From Meconema thalassinum (taxonomy: Eukaryota; Arthropoda; Insecta; Orthoptera; Tettigoniidae): a stretch of DNA of 64,000 nt. The notes under the pieces are model-generated. The model saw only the letters and a program-made list of their open reading frames with translations. It did no database searches and was not told where the DNA came from. The position numbers were made by a program, and so were the translations under genes. Below are positions 22,679 to 32,362 of this stretch, in pieces. Position 1 is the stretch's first letter; each line of letters starts with the position of its first letter. Location of the stretch: contig OX336388.2 of assembly GCA_946902985.2 (NCBI GenBank), positions 1,385,545,723 to 1,385,609,722 of the forward strand, read 5' to 3'.

Positions 22679-22702
22679 GTCCGGATGTGACAGGTTGTAC
22701 TG
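22679..22702 (-). repeat. Right terminal inverted repeat of the pogo-like element
   Basis: The reverse complement begins CAGTACAACC next to TA (22703-22704). Confidence 0.6.
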
Positions 22703-22989
22703 TATATCATTATATCGCAGTCTCAAAAAAGTTGAGACTTTCATTTGTTATTGCCGACTTGATGAGAATAGTCCTGCCACAAAATAATTACCATAGTACT
22801 ACAATAACACAGGATATTAGACCACATTGCCTGCAAACAGGATGACTTGAGTGGTGACAGTTAATGCAACACAACAGTAAAAACATGTTTAACTGATGGA
22901 AAGTAAATGATAAGGCTTCATCTGTATTTCATTACACTTAAATCTCAATTATTGGGTTGGAAGCCATTTCTCAGTGTTAACTTGGTAAC

Positions 22990-23240
22990 CGAAATAGTAA
23001 ATGTCGGTCTGTCAACACGATTGTACACAATTGTAATGGGTGTTATTCTCTACACCTAAAAATAATGTATGAAATTATTAAATTCACTTGGATTACTAGT
23101 TACGATCGTCAAGCGAGCATCATCAGATCCCTTACACTTAAGTTTTAATTCGATGTCTACGGTTATATACTATACGTGTAGATATTTACCATCTATGACA
23201 GAATACAAATAATTACTGCCACTACAGCTGTTAAATAAGT
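22990..23240 (-). mobile_element. Hammerhead-bearing repeat, diverged copy
   Basis: GTCGGTCTGTCAACACGATTG near 23005 and the ribozyme-like block at 23090-23130 stand in the same order and orientation as in the 7405 copy, with low similarity between. Confidence 0.4.
23092..23130 (-). ncRNA. Hammerhead-like motif, copy B, core mutated
   Basis: Minus strand: GGAT, CTGATGA, a stem II with one mismatch and loop CTTGA, then GTAA in place of the invariant GAAA, C-TA-G, TA and ATCC. The GAAA change should abolish cleavage, so this is a decayed copy. Confidence 0.5.
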
Positions 23241-23989
23241 GAAGCGCTAATTCCCCTTATTATATATTTTTATTAATATCAACAAAGCCTACCAAGCTCA
23301 AATTGGAAATCCACTCGTAAACGGTCAATCGTGTTGATATTTAATATTTCACTTAAACATCCATTTTTCCTTGCATTTGTTTAGGATTAACTGTAAAAGA
23401 AACACTCTTAGGGTACTCACTGTTAACACAGGTAATCGAACCTCATACTTACAGATGGACCAGCTCCCTGCCTTACAACTTAAATAGTTTAAATTTCCAT
23501 GATAGGAGAAAATACTGGTGACAGGGGTGGCATTTTAAGAATAGCTATAGCAAGTTAAAGTCCACGATTATAATTCATGTCAGTCCTGGAAACATATTCT
23601 ACACTTCTTGAGATTAGCAGGCGAGCAGGGTTACGGTTGCACGTGCACGTATATTGCTGTCCGTGTACCGTGCTGGATGAAATATGCAGTGCATACGAAT
23701 GTACTAAACTCGATCTTAGTGTTCCTGTGTCGACATTCCACGCTCAGCGGTATTCCTTTTGAAGTTTTTTTTTTATCAAAGCCGCACAATATAATATATC
23801 TGGATGCCATACCATACCAGTAATAATATTACCCCGCTTGTATACTGCTCTCTATGAAATCCCATCCAGCAATATTGCTCCAATAAATACCAGCTAGGTT
23901 AGATTATATAGCTATGATGAGCGTCATACAAAGGATATCATAGCCGTCACGGTTGCTGGGCATTCACGGAGAACAAAGAATAATAATAA
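23241..23989. other. Unassigned sequence
   Basis: No gene or repeat is recognised here. An (AAT)n run ends it just before the LINE. Confidence 0.4.
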
Positions 23990-24244
23990 TAATAACTACT
24001 GGGTGGATTGAGTAGCTCAGTCGTTGCTGTTGCCGGTCCCACGTCCGGGTAAAGGAGGAGGGTTGGCTCGAAGCCGTAAAATAATATCCAGCCCAGAACA
24101 CCAAGAGGCACCAGTAAACCACAGCATAACATCAGCTGCCGTATGAACTAACAATCCTTACGATGAGAGTGAATTTTATGGATTATCAGCGATTCACTCG
24201 CCCTGGGCTCACGCCCACCAGCTAAAATCAACCACGAACTTAGC

Positions 24245-24880
24245 ATGATGGAAGCACAAGCAAAAAAGCAACTACCTCAGGCCAGAGCTAAGAAGAGCGA
24301 AGGCGAACCTGGTCATTTGGCTTCTGGGGAACCAGGACGTCATGCCGGGAAGGGTCGGAGCTTCCCAAAACTCCTCAAACCTAAGCGAACGCAATTCATT
24401 GGTACACTAAACGTACAGACGCTGACCAAAACTGGGAAACTCAAGACACTGACGGACACCAGCGACAGATTCGGAATTCTCATACTTGCAGTACAAGAAA
24501 CACGATTCCGTGATTGTGATCACTTCGACTCCGGCGGATACCGTATCTATAAGGGAAAACCAGCAACTAAGCTAAGAAATAGTAATTTACATGTGTTCGG
24601 AACAGCATTCCTTGTGCACAACAGTATCCAGAACTCAGTGATAGACTTCACATCACCTTCGAATCGTCTCTCTCTACTCACAGTTAAATGCGCCAATAAG
24701 GCCTATACATTGATAAACTCACATGCTCCAGTTAACAATGATCCTGACAAAAACGAAGTTGAGAAGTTCTGGTCTCAACTTGAACGGACACTTACTAAGA
24801 TTCCTCAACACCACATTAAGATCCTCCTCGGAGATTTCAATGCGCAAATTGGCAGAGAATGGGGAACACAGACATATCAT
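24245..24880 (+). pseudogene. LINE ORF, AP endonuclease part (frame 2)
   Basis: It starts MMEAQAKKQLPQ at 24245. AP-endonuclease motifs follow in order: GTLNVQTL, LAVQETRF (catalytic E), GTAFLVHN, INSHAPVNND and LLGDFNAQIGR. The domain's last motif (ESDHHL, near 25113) lies in frame 3, so a 1-nt indel lies between about 24853 and 24885. After it, frame 2 runs on as noise to 25165. The endonuclease nicks target DNA to prime reverse transcription. Confidence 0.9.
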
Positions 24881-27248
24881 TGGGAATTTCTCGGCACACA
24901 AAAAGACGAATGCGAATGGGCTTCGCTTAATCAACATATGTGGAATGGCCAGCCTACAACTAATGTCCACACATTTCAAGAAACCACCACGAAAAATGAC
25001 TACATGGAAATCTCCCATAAACCACATCGGGGAGTATCAAATAGATCATGTAGCAATAACCAGACAATTCTCTCCAGAAATCATGAACGTGAGGGTACTG
25101 AAAGGTTACGTAGAGTCCGACCATCATCTCTCGCAGATCAAAGTCCGCTTCATACCCAATCGTAAAAAGCGTCCAAATTCCAAACTCCCACGCATAGATC
25201 CGGAATACCTAAAAGAACACGCACAGGAGTTTACACAATCATTACAGACTAACACGGAAACATGGGATGAACTTCTCAAGGCCATCCAAGAATCAACAAG
25301 AAAACTCGGCAAACCACCAAGGAAACGAAAACACAGATGGTGGAGCAAAGACTATGATAAAGCCCTAGAGTCCCGAATCCGAGCCTGGAAGACATGGAAT
25401 AGCAACCGAACACCAGAACATTGGCAGAACTTTTTAGAAACGCAGAAGCAAACATCCAAAACAATCAGACGAGTTAAACGCATGTACCACCTCAAACGAT
25501 TGGAAGAAATCCATAATGACTTAAAGAGGAACAACACACGAAATTTCCACAGGACATTTAGGGAAGAACTGACGAACTACAAACCGCCCAGTCTTTGTTT
25601 TCGCCGCCCTGATGGCACACTTGAGACAAACACAAAGGCCAATTGTGATATCCTGAAACAGTTCTTCGAGGATCTTCACAATTGTGAACCACCTGCAGAG
25701 AATCTCCAACTCCACTTTACTGCCCCAAACCAGGACTCAGTACCACCAACATATGATGAGATACAAAACATCTTATTACATCTCAAAATCAACAAGGCAC
25801 CAGGAGAAGACGGTGTAATCGCCGAAGTGCTCAAGATTGGAGGTGAACTCTTGACTGAAAGACTACAAAACATCATTGCTAATATATGGGAGAGTGACAC
25901 CATACCGGTTGGTTGGAAAACTGCTTTGATTCACCCACTACACAAAAAGGGCGACAAGACAGATCCGAATAATTACCGAGGCATTTCACTCCTGCCAATC
26001 GCCTACAAGGTACTCTCACGTGCCCTCCTCACCAGATTGGAGCAACAGACAGAGCACATGATCGGTGAATATCAGGCGGGATTTCGACCGCGTCGATCGT
26101 GTGCAGAACAGATCTGGAACCTCAAGATGGTACTCCAACATCGCCAGTCGAATCGCACAGTTGTCACCTTCGTAGATTTTAAGAAAGCATATGATTCAAT
26201 CGACCGCGCAACTCTGTTTAATATACTTCGTGAATATGGTGTGGACAACAAAACAACTACATTAATCCAACAGACCTTGACAGATACAACTTCTAAAGTT
26301 AAATTTATGGGTGAAGTGTCCGAACCTTTTCACATTAGAACAGGCGTAAGACAGGGTGATGGGTTGTCCCCACTCCTATTCAACCTGGTACTAGATAAGA
26401 TCATCAGAACATGGGAGAAAGAAATACCTGGAATAAGTATGGGAACAAAAGAACAACGAATCAACATAAAATGCTTCGCCTTTGCTGACGACCTAGCAAT
26501 AATTACCCGGACTACAGAAGAAGCCAGACATGCCATCGAGAAGCTTCATGAGATATCAATCAGAACCGGCCTCCATATCTCTTACGAGAAAACACAGTAC
26601 ATGGATTCCAAGAGCACAAACCTGGCATCAATTACAACCAAATATGGCGACATCACACAAGTTAAGCACTTCAAGTACCTAGGTGAAATTATCGGGAACA
26701 CTGGTAACGAAAGAATGGCTAACAAAACACGTGCAGAAAAATTACGCAAAGCTTACACAATCACTTGGAATATTTACAACAAGAAATCACTTTCCACTAA
26801 AACCAAACTCCATCACTACCACACAGTCATCCTCCCAGAGGCACTCTATGCGATTGAGACGTCATCGTTAACCATCAACATCAAATACATTGAGAAGATA
26901 GAACGACAAATACTGAGAAAAATCTTTGGACCAAAGCTTCAGGACGGTATCTGGATGAGGAAAAGCTCAGACGAACTGTATTCACGGACTGAACGATTCG
27001 CCTCACTCGCACGTAAAAGACGCATGAAATTCTACGGACATATAGCTCGAATGGACAACTCCCGACTGACCAAGAAAATCTTCCTCATAGTCAATGGAAA
27101 CCGACAAACCAAAGTACGCTGGCTAGCAGACACCCAAAAGGACCTCACTGAAATCAATATTGACCCACTGACAACGACGCGGACTGCATATAGACAAAAA
27201 GTAAATTCGTATAAGTTTCCACCCAAGATCCCTAGGGACAGAATTTGA
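24881..27248 (+). pseudogene. LINE ORF, rest of endonuclease plus reverse transcriptase (frame 3)
   Basis: After the frameshift, frame 3 gives NFSAHKKTNANGLRLIN, ESDHHL (end of the endonuclease), then RT blocks: INKAPGEDGVIAEVL, NNYRGISLLPIAYKVL, QAGFRPRRSC, VDFKKAYDS, GVRQGDGLSPLLFN, CFAFADDLAII (catalytic FADD near 26480) and HFKYLGEIIG. The C-terminal part has RMKFYGHIARMDNSRLTKKI. It stops at 27246-27248, but the usual basic tail continues in another frame (next entry). The catalytic residues look intact; it is the two frameshifts that break the gene. Confidence 0.9.
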
Positions 27249-27350
27249 AACTTAAAGCTGCATGGACACAAGAAAGAAAACAGGCACATAGCGAAAGAAT
27301 GAGGAAGTTTTGGGAAGATAAGAAGAACAAGAAGACCAATGTTAACTAAT
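27249..27350 (+). pseudogene. Displaced C-terminal tail of the LINE ORF
   Basis: Frame 2 encodes WTQERKQAHSERMRKFWEDK and stops near 27350. Tails of the same pattern close the fragments at 10073, 49085 and 50150, so a second 1-nt frameshift near 27240 separated it from the RT frame. Confidence 0.75.
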
Positions 27351-27390
27351 GATTCTACGTGCTCCTTAGAGGGCCAAACGCATTATATAT

Positions 27391-28212
27391 ATATACTAGC
27401 AGAAGTACCCATTCTTCGAACGGTCGTCGGTATTAATACCCAGACGTAATCAATTGAGCTACTGTTGCAAAGGTTAGGGGCTTGGAACCTGTTTGTCGAC
27501 AAAGATAAATGATTTGTTGAAATATGCTCTGAAACTAATTTACCTAACGTGTACTTCCTGACGTGAAAATAAAATTGAAAACCTCGTAGACGAAATGCAA
27601 TTCACGTCACATAAAAACTGACCCACACTGTTGTGTCAAGTGCGCATCCAGAGGAAGACCCCTTCAATAAATTATAAAGGCTTGTGGTGCATGAAAATTC
27701 AGGTTTTTTAGCCTCCAATGGCCCAAATTCCTAAAAGCAAAAAAAATAAAATAAAAAATAAACTATTTCAATTCAGGAATTTTTGAAAATAATGTTGCTG
27801 TTTGAAGATATAATATACCTTCTGTACGACACATCGTACGTTTAAGTCTTGTGAAAAAATCCAGTGTACTTATTGACCCCCTTAAGCGCATTGATGAATT
27901 TTACAGTTTTTGTTGGTTCCATGATAACCTTATAGCCATTTGCGAACTTTCACAGAAATTTAATAAATGGAGTGGCATTACTTCTTGCAGAAATAGATGG
28001 AAAGTTGGATGTACCTTTTTGAGACACTGTTGTTATGGTTACTGGCTTGCAGTCCTACATTAGTTTATTAAATGAAATTAGTTTTCTGGTAATATCTCAG
28101 AAACTCTTGGTTTTAGAGCATTAAAATGTAGTTTCCGGGGACCCTTTACGACTGTTTAGGGGCCCCGAGGTTTTTTTCTGACACCAAGGGGCTGAAAATG
28201 AGCTTTGTCTCG
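27391..28212 (+). repeat. Repeat element C, left part
   Basis: It starts ACTAGCAGAAGTACCC after a TATATATATA run. 27815-28205 (GTGAAAAAATCCAG, TTGACCCCCTTAAGCGCATT, GAAAATGAGCTTTGTCTCG) is repeated at 29670-30058. The element is interrupted by the LINE at 28213-29620. Confidence 0.6.
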
Positions 28213-28239
28213 TCGTTGTAGGCCGTAGTATCATCATCA

Positions 28240-28800
28240 TCATCCTCTTGCACAGTTTCCAGTCGTTGGCCGGGTCTGTTTGGAACACAGGCCACTCCAA
28301 CGTCTTCTGTCTTCCCACCATCTCTCAGCTTCCACCCCTGTCCAGTCTTCTCCTCTCTTCTTCACGCTTTCTTCCATCCCTTTCAGCCACCTGTCTCTCG
28401 GTCTTCCTCTCGGTCTCTTTCCTTCCCACTTCGTCTCGTGTATCCTCCTGAGTATCCTCTTATCCTCCATTCGTTTTACATGTCCATGCCATCTAAGTCT
28501 AGATTTCTCTATACCATCCCGTAATGGTTCCTCCTTTATTAATTCTCTGGTCCTCTCATTTCTTATTCTGTCCATCTTTGTAGCTCCAATACTGCTTCTC
28601 AAGAACCTCATCTCACTGGCCTGTATTTTGCTCTTCTCCCTTCCTTTCATAGCCCAGGTCTCCGAGGCATACGTCAGGGTAGGGGCATAGTACGTCCGAT
28701 ATATGATCTTTTTTCTGTTCTGAGGGACATCCTTGCTCCATAACATGCTTCTCACACTCCTCCGGAATGCTTCTGCCTGACTCCCCCGCTCATTTTTTCT
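28240..28800 (-). pseudogene. LINE post-RT region
   Basis: In a different frame from the RT core: ERGSQAEAFRRSV, YAPTLTYASETWAM, SRLRWHGHVKRMEDKRI, KRPRGRPRDRW. This is the region downstream of RT, with the WHGHV motif typical of these LINEs. A frameshift near 28800 separates it from the RT. Confidence 0.85.
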
Positions 28801-28804
28801 CTTT

Positions 28805-29620
28805 AGTTTCTTCCATTATCTTGTATCAGGCTTCCCAGATACTTGAAACTCTCCACTTTCTTCAGCTGTTCCCCACCAATTGTTATTCCCGTCGTGGTTC
28901 ATTCCATCTTCCTTGTTGTGATCACCATCTCACTCTTATTTATGCTAAATTTCATCCCATATCCTTGTATTATTCCTTCCCACACGTCCAACTGTTCCTG
29001 TACCTCCTCCTCCTTTTTTCCCCAAATCATCAAATCATCCGCTAACACCATTGCTTTCATCTTTACTTCCCCAATTACTTGTGCCACTCGGGTCATTATA
29101 TCATCCATCACCACAATGAAAAGTAACGGTGCCAGTGCACTTCCTTGTTTCAGGCCGTTTCTCTGTTCCACCCAGTCCGATCTCTCTCCTCCCACTTTCA
29201 CACAGCTCACGCTTCCCCTGTACATCTCCTTTATCCTCCTTATAGTCCATTTGTCTACTCCTCTATCCTCCAGGGACTTCCATACTTTGTTTCTGCATAC
29301 ACTGTCATATGCTTTCTCAATGTCCAGGAAGGCCATCAGTAGATCTGTTCCATACTCACAGTGCTGTTCTTGTAACTGCCTTACAGCAAAAATCAAATCC
29401 ACTGTGGACCTTCCTGCTCTGAAGCCATGTTGTTCTTCCCTCATCCCTCCTTCTATCCTTGTCCTAATTCTCCTTTCCAAAACTTTCTCAAACATCTTTG
29501 AACAATGACTCATCAGTTTTATTCCCCGATAGTTTCTGGATTCTGTTCTACTACCTTTTTTGAAGATCGGGACAATTATTCCCCTTTTCCAGTCCTCTGG
29601 GGTCTTCCTTTCCGTAGTGT
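28805..29620 (-). pseudogene. LINE reverse transcriptase core
   Basis: From 29620 leftwards: an FKKGSR...NYRGI-type block, HGFRAGRSTVDLIFAVRQL, LDIEKAYDS, NGLKQGSALAPLLF and AMVLADDLMIW. The catalytic pair DD is present, although the usual aromatic residue before it (F/Y-A-D-D) is L. A TGA at 28899-28901 interrupts the frame; the same frame then continues with KKVESFKYLGSLIQDNG to about 28805, where it breaks again. Confidence 0.85.
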
Positions 29621-29639
29621 AATAATAATATTAATAATA

Positions 29640-30367
29640 ATAATATAACAATATAGGGATAGGGATATAATAGACCTTCCGTAGCCCACCAGCACGTGTA
29701 AATCGCGTGAAAAAATTCTAGAGTACCCCTTGACCCCCTTAAGCGCATTATATGTATTGATGAATTTTACAGCTTAGTTTAGTTCCGTTATAACCTTCTA
29801 GCCGTTTGCAAACTATCTCAGTAATGTAATAAATGGAATTGTATTGCGTCTTATATTACAGCAATAGATGGACCTGTGAATTTCTGTTGCCATGGTTACC
29901 GGCTAGCTTCCTTTCATTATTGTATTAAATGAAATTAATTTTGTGGGAATATCTCAAAAACTATTGGTTTTAGGACCTTAAAATGTGGTTTTCAAAGGGC
30001 CCCCGAGTTTCGTTTCTCACATTGAGGGGCTGAAAATGAGCTTTGTCTCGCCCTTCTACGCATATTTCAGCATGTATTTTAAGGGGGTAGGCCCCCTTTT
30101 ATGAGAGGTATAGAGAAGAGTTACATCAATGATTGGTGTCTTGCCTCTGAAGGATATCTGTACCAAATTTTACGTTGATCCACTCAGCCGTTCTCGAGTT
30201 ATAAGGACACAAAAAATTGTCCACAGACAAACAAACAGACAGACAGACAGACAAAAATTTCATTTTCGCGCGCATCCGTCATAAAACAGTCTAAAACGCG
30301 TAAATAACGCAAATTTCCGTAGAAATTCAGAAAAAACAGACAAACTTTCATTCATTCTTATATATAG

Positions 30368-30370
<3 letters not shown>
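29640..30370 (+). repeat. Repeat element C, right part and end
   Basis: It repeats the 27815-28205 block, then ends with TCCACTCAGCCGTTCTCGAG, a (CAGA)n tract near 30231-30253 and TTCATTCTTATATATAGATA. The CAGA tract and TA-rich end match the ends of elements A and B in style. Confidence 0.6.

Positions 30371-30424
<54 letters not shown>
30371..30424. repeat. (TAA)n microsatellite
   Basis: About 18 uninterrupted AAT/TAA units follow the end of element C. Confidence 0.95.
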
Positions 30425-30425
<1 letters not shown>

Positions 30426-30509
30426 TGTATTTTAATTTGCTTATCCTCCCAGCTCGGCTTCACTCACGACCTTTACAAGGGATCATTCCTCTACTACCGG
30501 GTAAGTTAG

Positions 30510-30835
30510 CCGTAGTCGTTACGGCGTGGCTGCAGGCAGTCGCTCACATCCGGGAGGCGAGGAGGTTCGAATCTCCCCGCCGGCAACCTTGAAGATGGTC
30601 TTCTGTGGTTTCCCATCTTCCTTCCAGGCAAATGCCGGGGTTGGTCCCTAACTCTAGGCCACAGCCGTTACCTTCCAATTCCTCGTCCTTACATTAACAC
30701 TTTCCTCCCCCAGACAACACTCCACACGCGCGACGGTACTTGAAGCTCACCCCATGTGTGTCCGCATAGAAGCAGCTACAACCTCTGGCGAGCCGAACAT
30801 GTCCTCGGACACTCCCTGCACTACAAGCCATACGC
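30510..30835 (+). mobile_element. tRNA-type SINE (family beta/gamma body) with shared tail
   Basis: B box GGTTCGAATCTCC near 30571, GTGGTTTCCCATCTTCC, GGCAAATGCCGGGGTTGG and AGGCCACAGCCGTTACC. It then has the tail module (GCTCACCCCATGTGTGTCCG, GAGCCGAACATGTCCTCGG) also present at 15665-15760, ending in AATATTAATAATAAG. Confidence 0.75.
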
Positions 30836-30879
30836 TAAAAATATTAATAATAAGAAGACATTCCTCTACTATAGCAAGG

Positions 30880-31013
30880 ATGGTGTCTGGGAGCAAAACA
30901 CACTTAGTCAGCGGATACAACTGGGGATGGTGACTGACCAACTGCTGACCTGGGTCTATTATTAAGGGAGGGTCTGGGAAGGGATTCTGGAAGAAAGTCG
31001 ACCGTGGACCTGT
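30880..31013 (-). mobile_element. Left half of a gamma SINE split by the Gypsy insertion
   Basis: CGGATACAACTGGGGATGG and GAAAGTCGACCGTGGACC match the body of the SINE at 14740-15205. The sequence stops at CTGT (31010-31013) and resumes at 48691-48694 with CTGT. Confidence 0.75.
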
Positions 31014-32315
31014 TGTAACCTTATTTTGAAGGGTACAATAACGCCACTGACGTTATGTCAAAATTTGACATTCGTTATTTATATCATGTGTTATTTCGGC
31101 AGTTAATTAGCCACAAGTTATTAAGTGTATGTTTAGTCCATATAATGTATTATCATGATTAGGTTTTATTACGGTATTAAGTTGAGAGAAGTCAGAGGCT
31201 GTTTTTGTAATTAGCTAGCGCTTGAACACTAAGGGTCATTTCATGAGCTTACGTCTTCTCCCAGAACAGCACTATGTGATGAAATACTTACCTGTGTACT
31301 CAACAAAAGCTGCGTGGCGAGCCCACGCTAATGAGTAAGGGTGCGGCGAATGACAAGGGTATGCGAGTGGAAAGGGAAGGCCTGAACAATAGATACGGTC
31401 GCGGAGCACCTTGGGACGAGACTCCTTTATGTGAAGGAAGGACAACTCAACGAGACCTGGTTCAAGACAGTATTGCAGGAGATGTATTCAGGACATATGC
31501 TTGTCCGATACAGTATGGTGTTAGCAGTGTCTGAGCTAACATCGTAAAAGTGGTTTAAGGACTTTCAATCCACCACCATTAATAATTCTGAGAAATCTAA
31601 ATACCTCAGAATTAATAGTAGCCTGTCATTTAAAATAAATTCCACGCATGAAGATGGACTTCTACCGCCTACAACAGCAGCCTTCTCTTGGGGAGAAACA
31701 CTTCAATAAAGCTGATTCATCGTTTGGTAAGCTCATTTGACTTTAATGCACAAGCTCTCTTTCTTCACTCTTGAATAAATCAACCTAAAGTAATAAATTC
31801 AGATCTAGATTAAATTAAATTCATAACGCCTCCGTTTTCTTGCAACTTTTGCCTGTCTTAAATTCTTTTGTTTACTTTCTACGTTACCGTAAGTCATTAA
31901 TTAATGCATCTTCCTAACTTGTTTGTTTTTGATGCCATTAAATTTTTATTTAAAGTAAATGCAGTCTGTCTCCTTTCTAGATGATAGAAATAGATATAAG
32001 CCATCCTCTTTTCCCCGAAGTAAATGTTATTCAGGTTAATGACTAAGTCATACCACGACTTGAGTCGATAGAGTCTGGTGAATGTTCTACCTGAGCTAGG
32101 ACGTAAAGTTATTTATTATTTATTGGGTTATCGCTCTCAGATCGAACCCTTGGCGCCCAACACTCTTACATATAACTTCAGATCCGGTGACCACTGATGG
32201 GTCATATCAAATGGTAAGTCAGGTAAAAATTGGATACAGAAATTAATAATCTGGCAGGTTTTGGTCTTATATTTTGTTCCAAATTTACATACACAGCCAA
32301 AGAAGAACCGTAACA
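31014..32315 (+). repeat. Gypsy 5' LTR
   Basis: TGTAACCTTATTTTGAAGGG to GACCGTAACA-type end, collinear with 47389-48690 at the same length. It holds the promoter and polyadenylation signals by analogy; I cannot place the R region. Small frames inside, such as 31331-31534, are repeated in the other LTR and have no known domain. Confidence 0.95.
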
Positions 32316-32362
32316 TTGTCGCCATAAACGTGGGACGAAAACCTGATAACATTTGTGGAGGG
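32316..32362 (+). other. Gypsy leader / primer-binding region, cut by the BEL insertion
   Basis: TTGTCGCCATAAACGTGGG directly follows the LTR, where a tRNA primer site is expected; I cannot match it to a particular tRNA. The leader continues after the BEL element, at 41277. Confidence 0.5.

Larger units (their letters stand above)
16111..22702. mobile_element. pogo/Tigger-like DNA transposon shell (6.6 kb) filled with nested repeats
   Basis: The left end TA|CAGTATAACCCGTCATATCC (16111) and the right end, as reverse complement CAGTACAACCTGTCACATCC (22702), match at 17 of 20 positions, all differences being transitions. Both are flanked by TA. Subterminal CCGGATAT motifs occur on both sides. 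CAG-starting inverted repeats with TA duplication are typical of the pogo branch of Tc1/mariner. I see no transposase. The interior holds the D1 elements, an inverted pair and AT-rich DNA, so it is non-autonomous or gutted. Two independent elements in opposite orientation remain possible. Confidence 0.6.
23990..27360 (+). mobile_element. Near-full-length non-LTR retrotransposon (~3.4 kb), RTE-like size
   Basis: A 5' leader (GTAGCTCAGTCGTTGCTGTT near 24012, AAAGGAGGAGGGTTGG near 24053) precedes one long coding region of endonuclease then RT (24245-27350), with a very short 3' region ending in TATATATATATA. Its length and single-ORF layout suit RTE-type elements. The flanks are AAT and TA runs, so I cannot name a target duplication. 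Two 1-nt frameshifts make it inactive. Confidence 0.8.
28213..29620 (-). mobile_element. 5'-truncated non-LTR retrotransposon inserted in element C
   Basis: The minus-strand coding pieces end (3' side) in a (GAT)n tail at 28213-28230 and begin at about 29620 inside RT. It splits a repeat whose duplicated blocks lie on both sides. It carries no endonuclease, so it is a dead, truncated copy of a family different from the one at 24 kb. Confidence 0.8.

Noticed and set aside
28240..29508. Plus-strand frames opposite the LINE at 28.2-29.6 kb
   Set aside because: They are shadows; RT motifs are on the minus strand.
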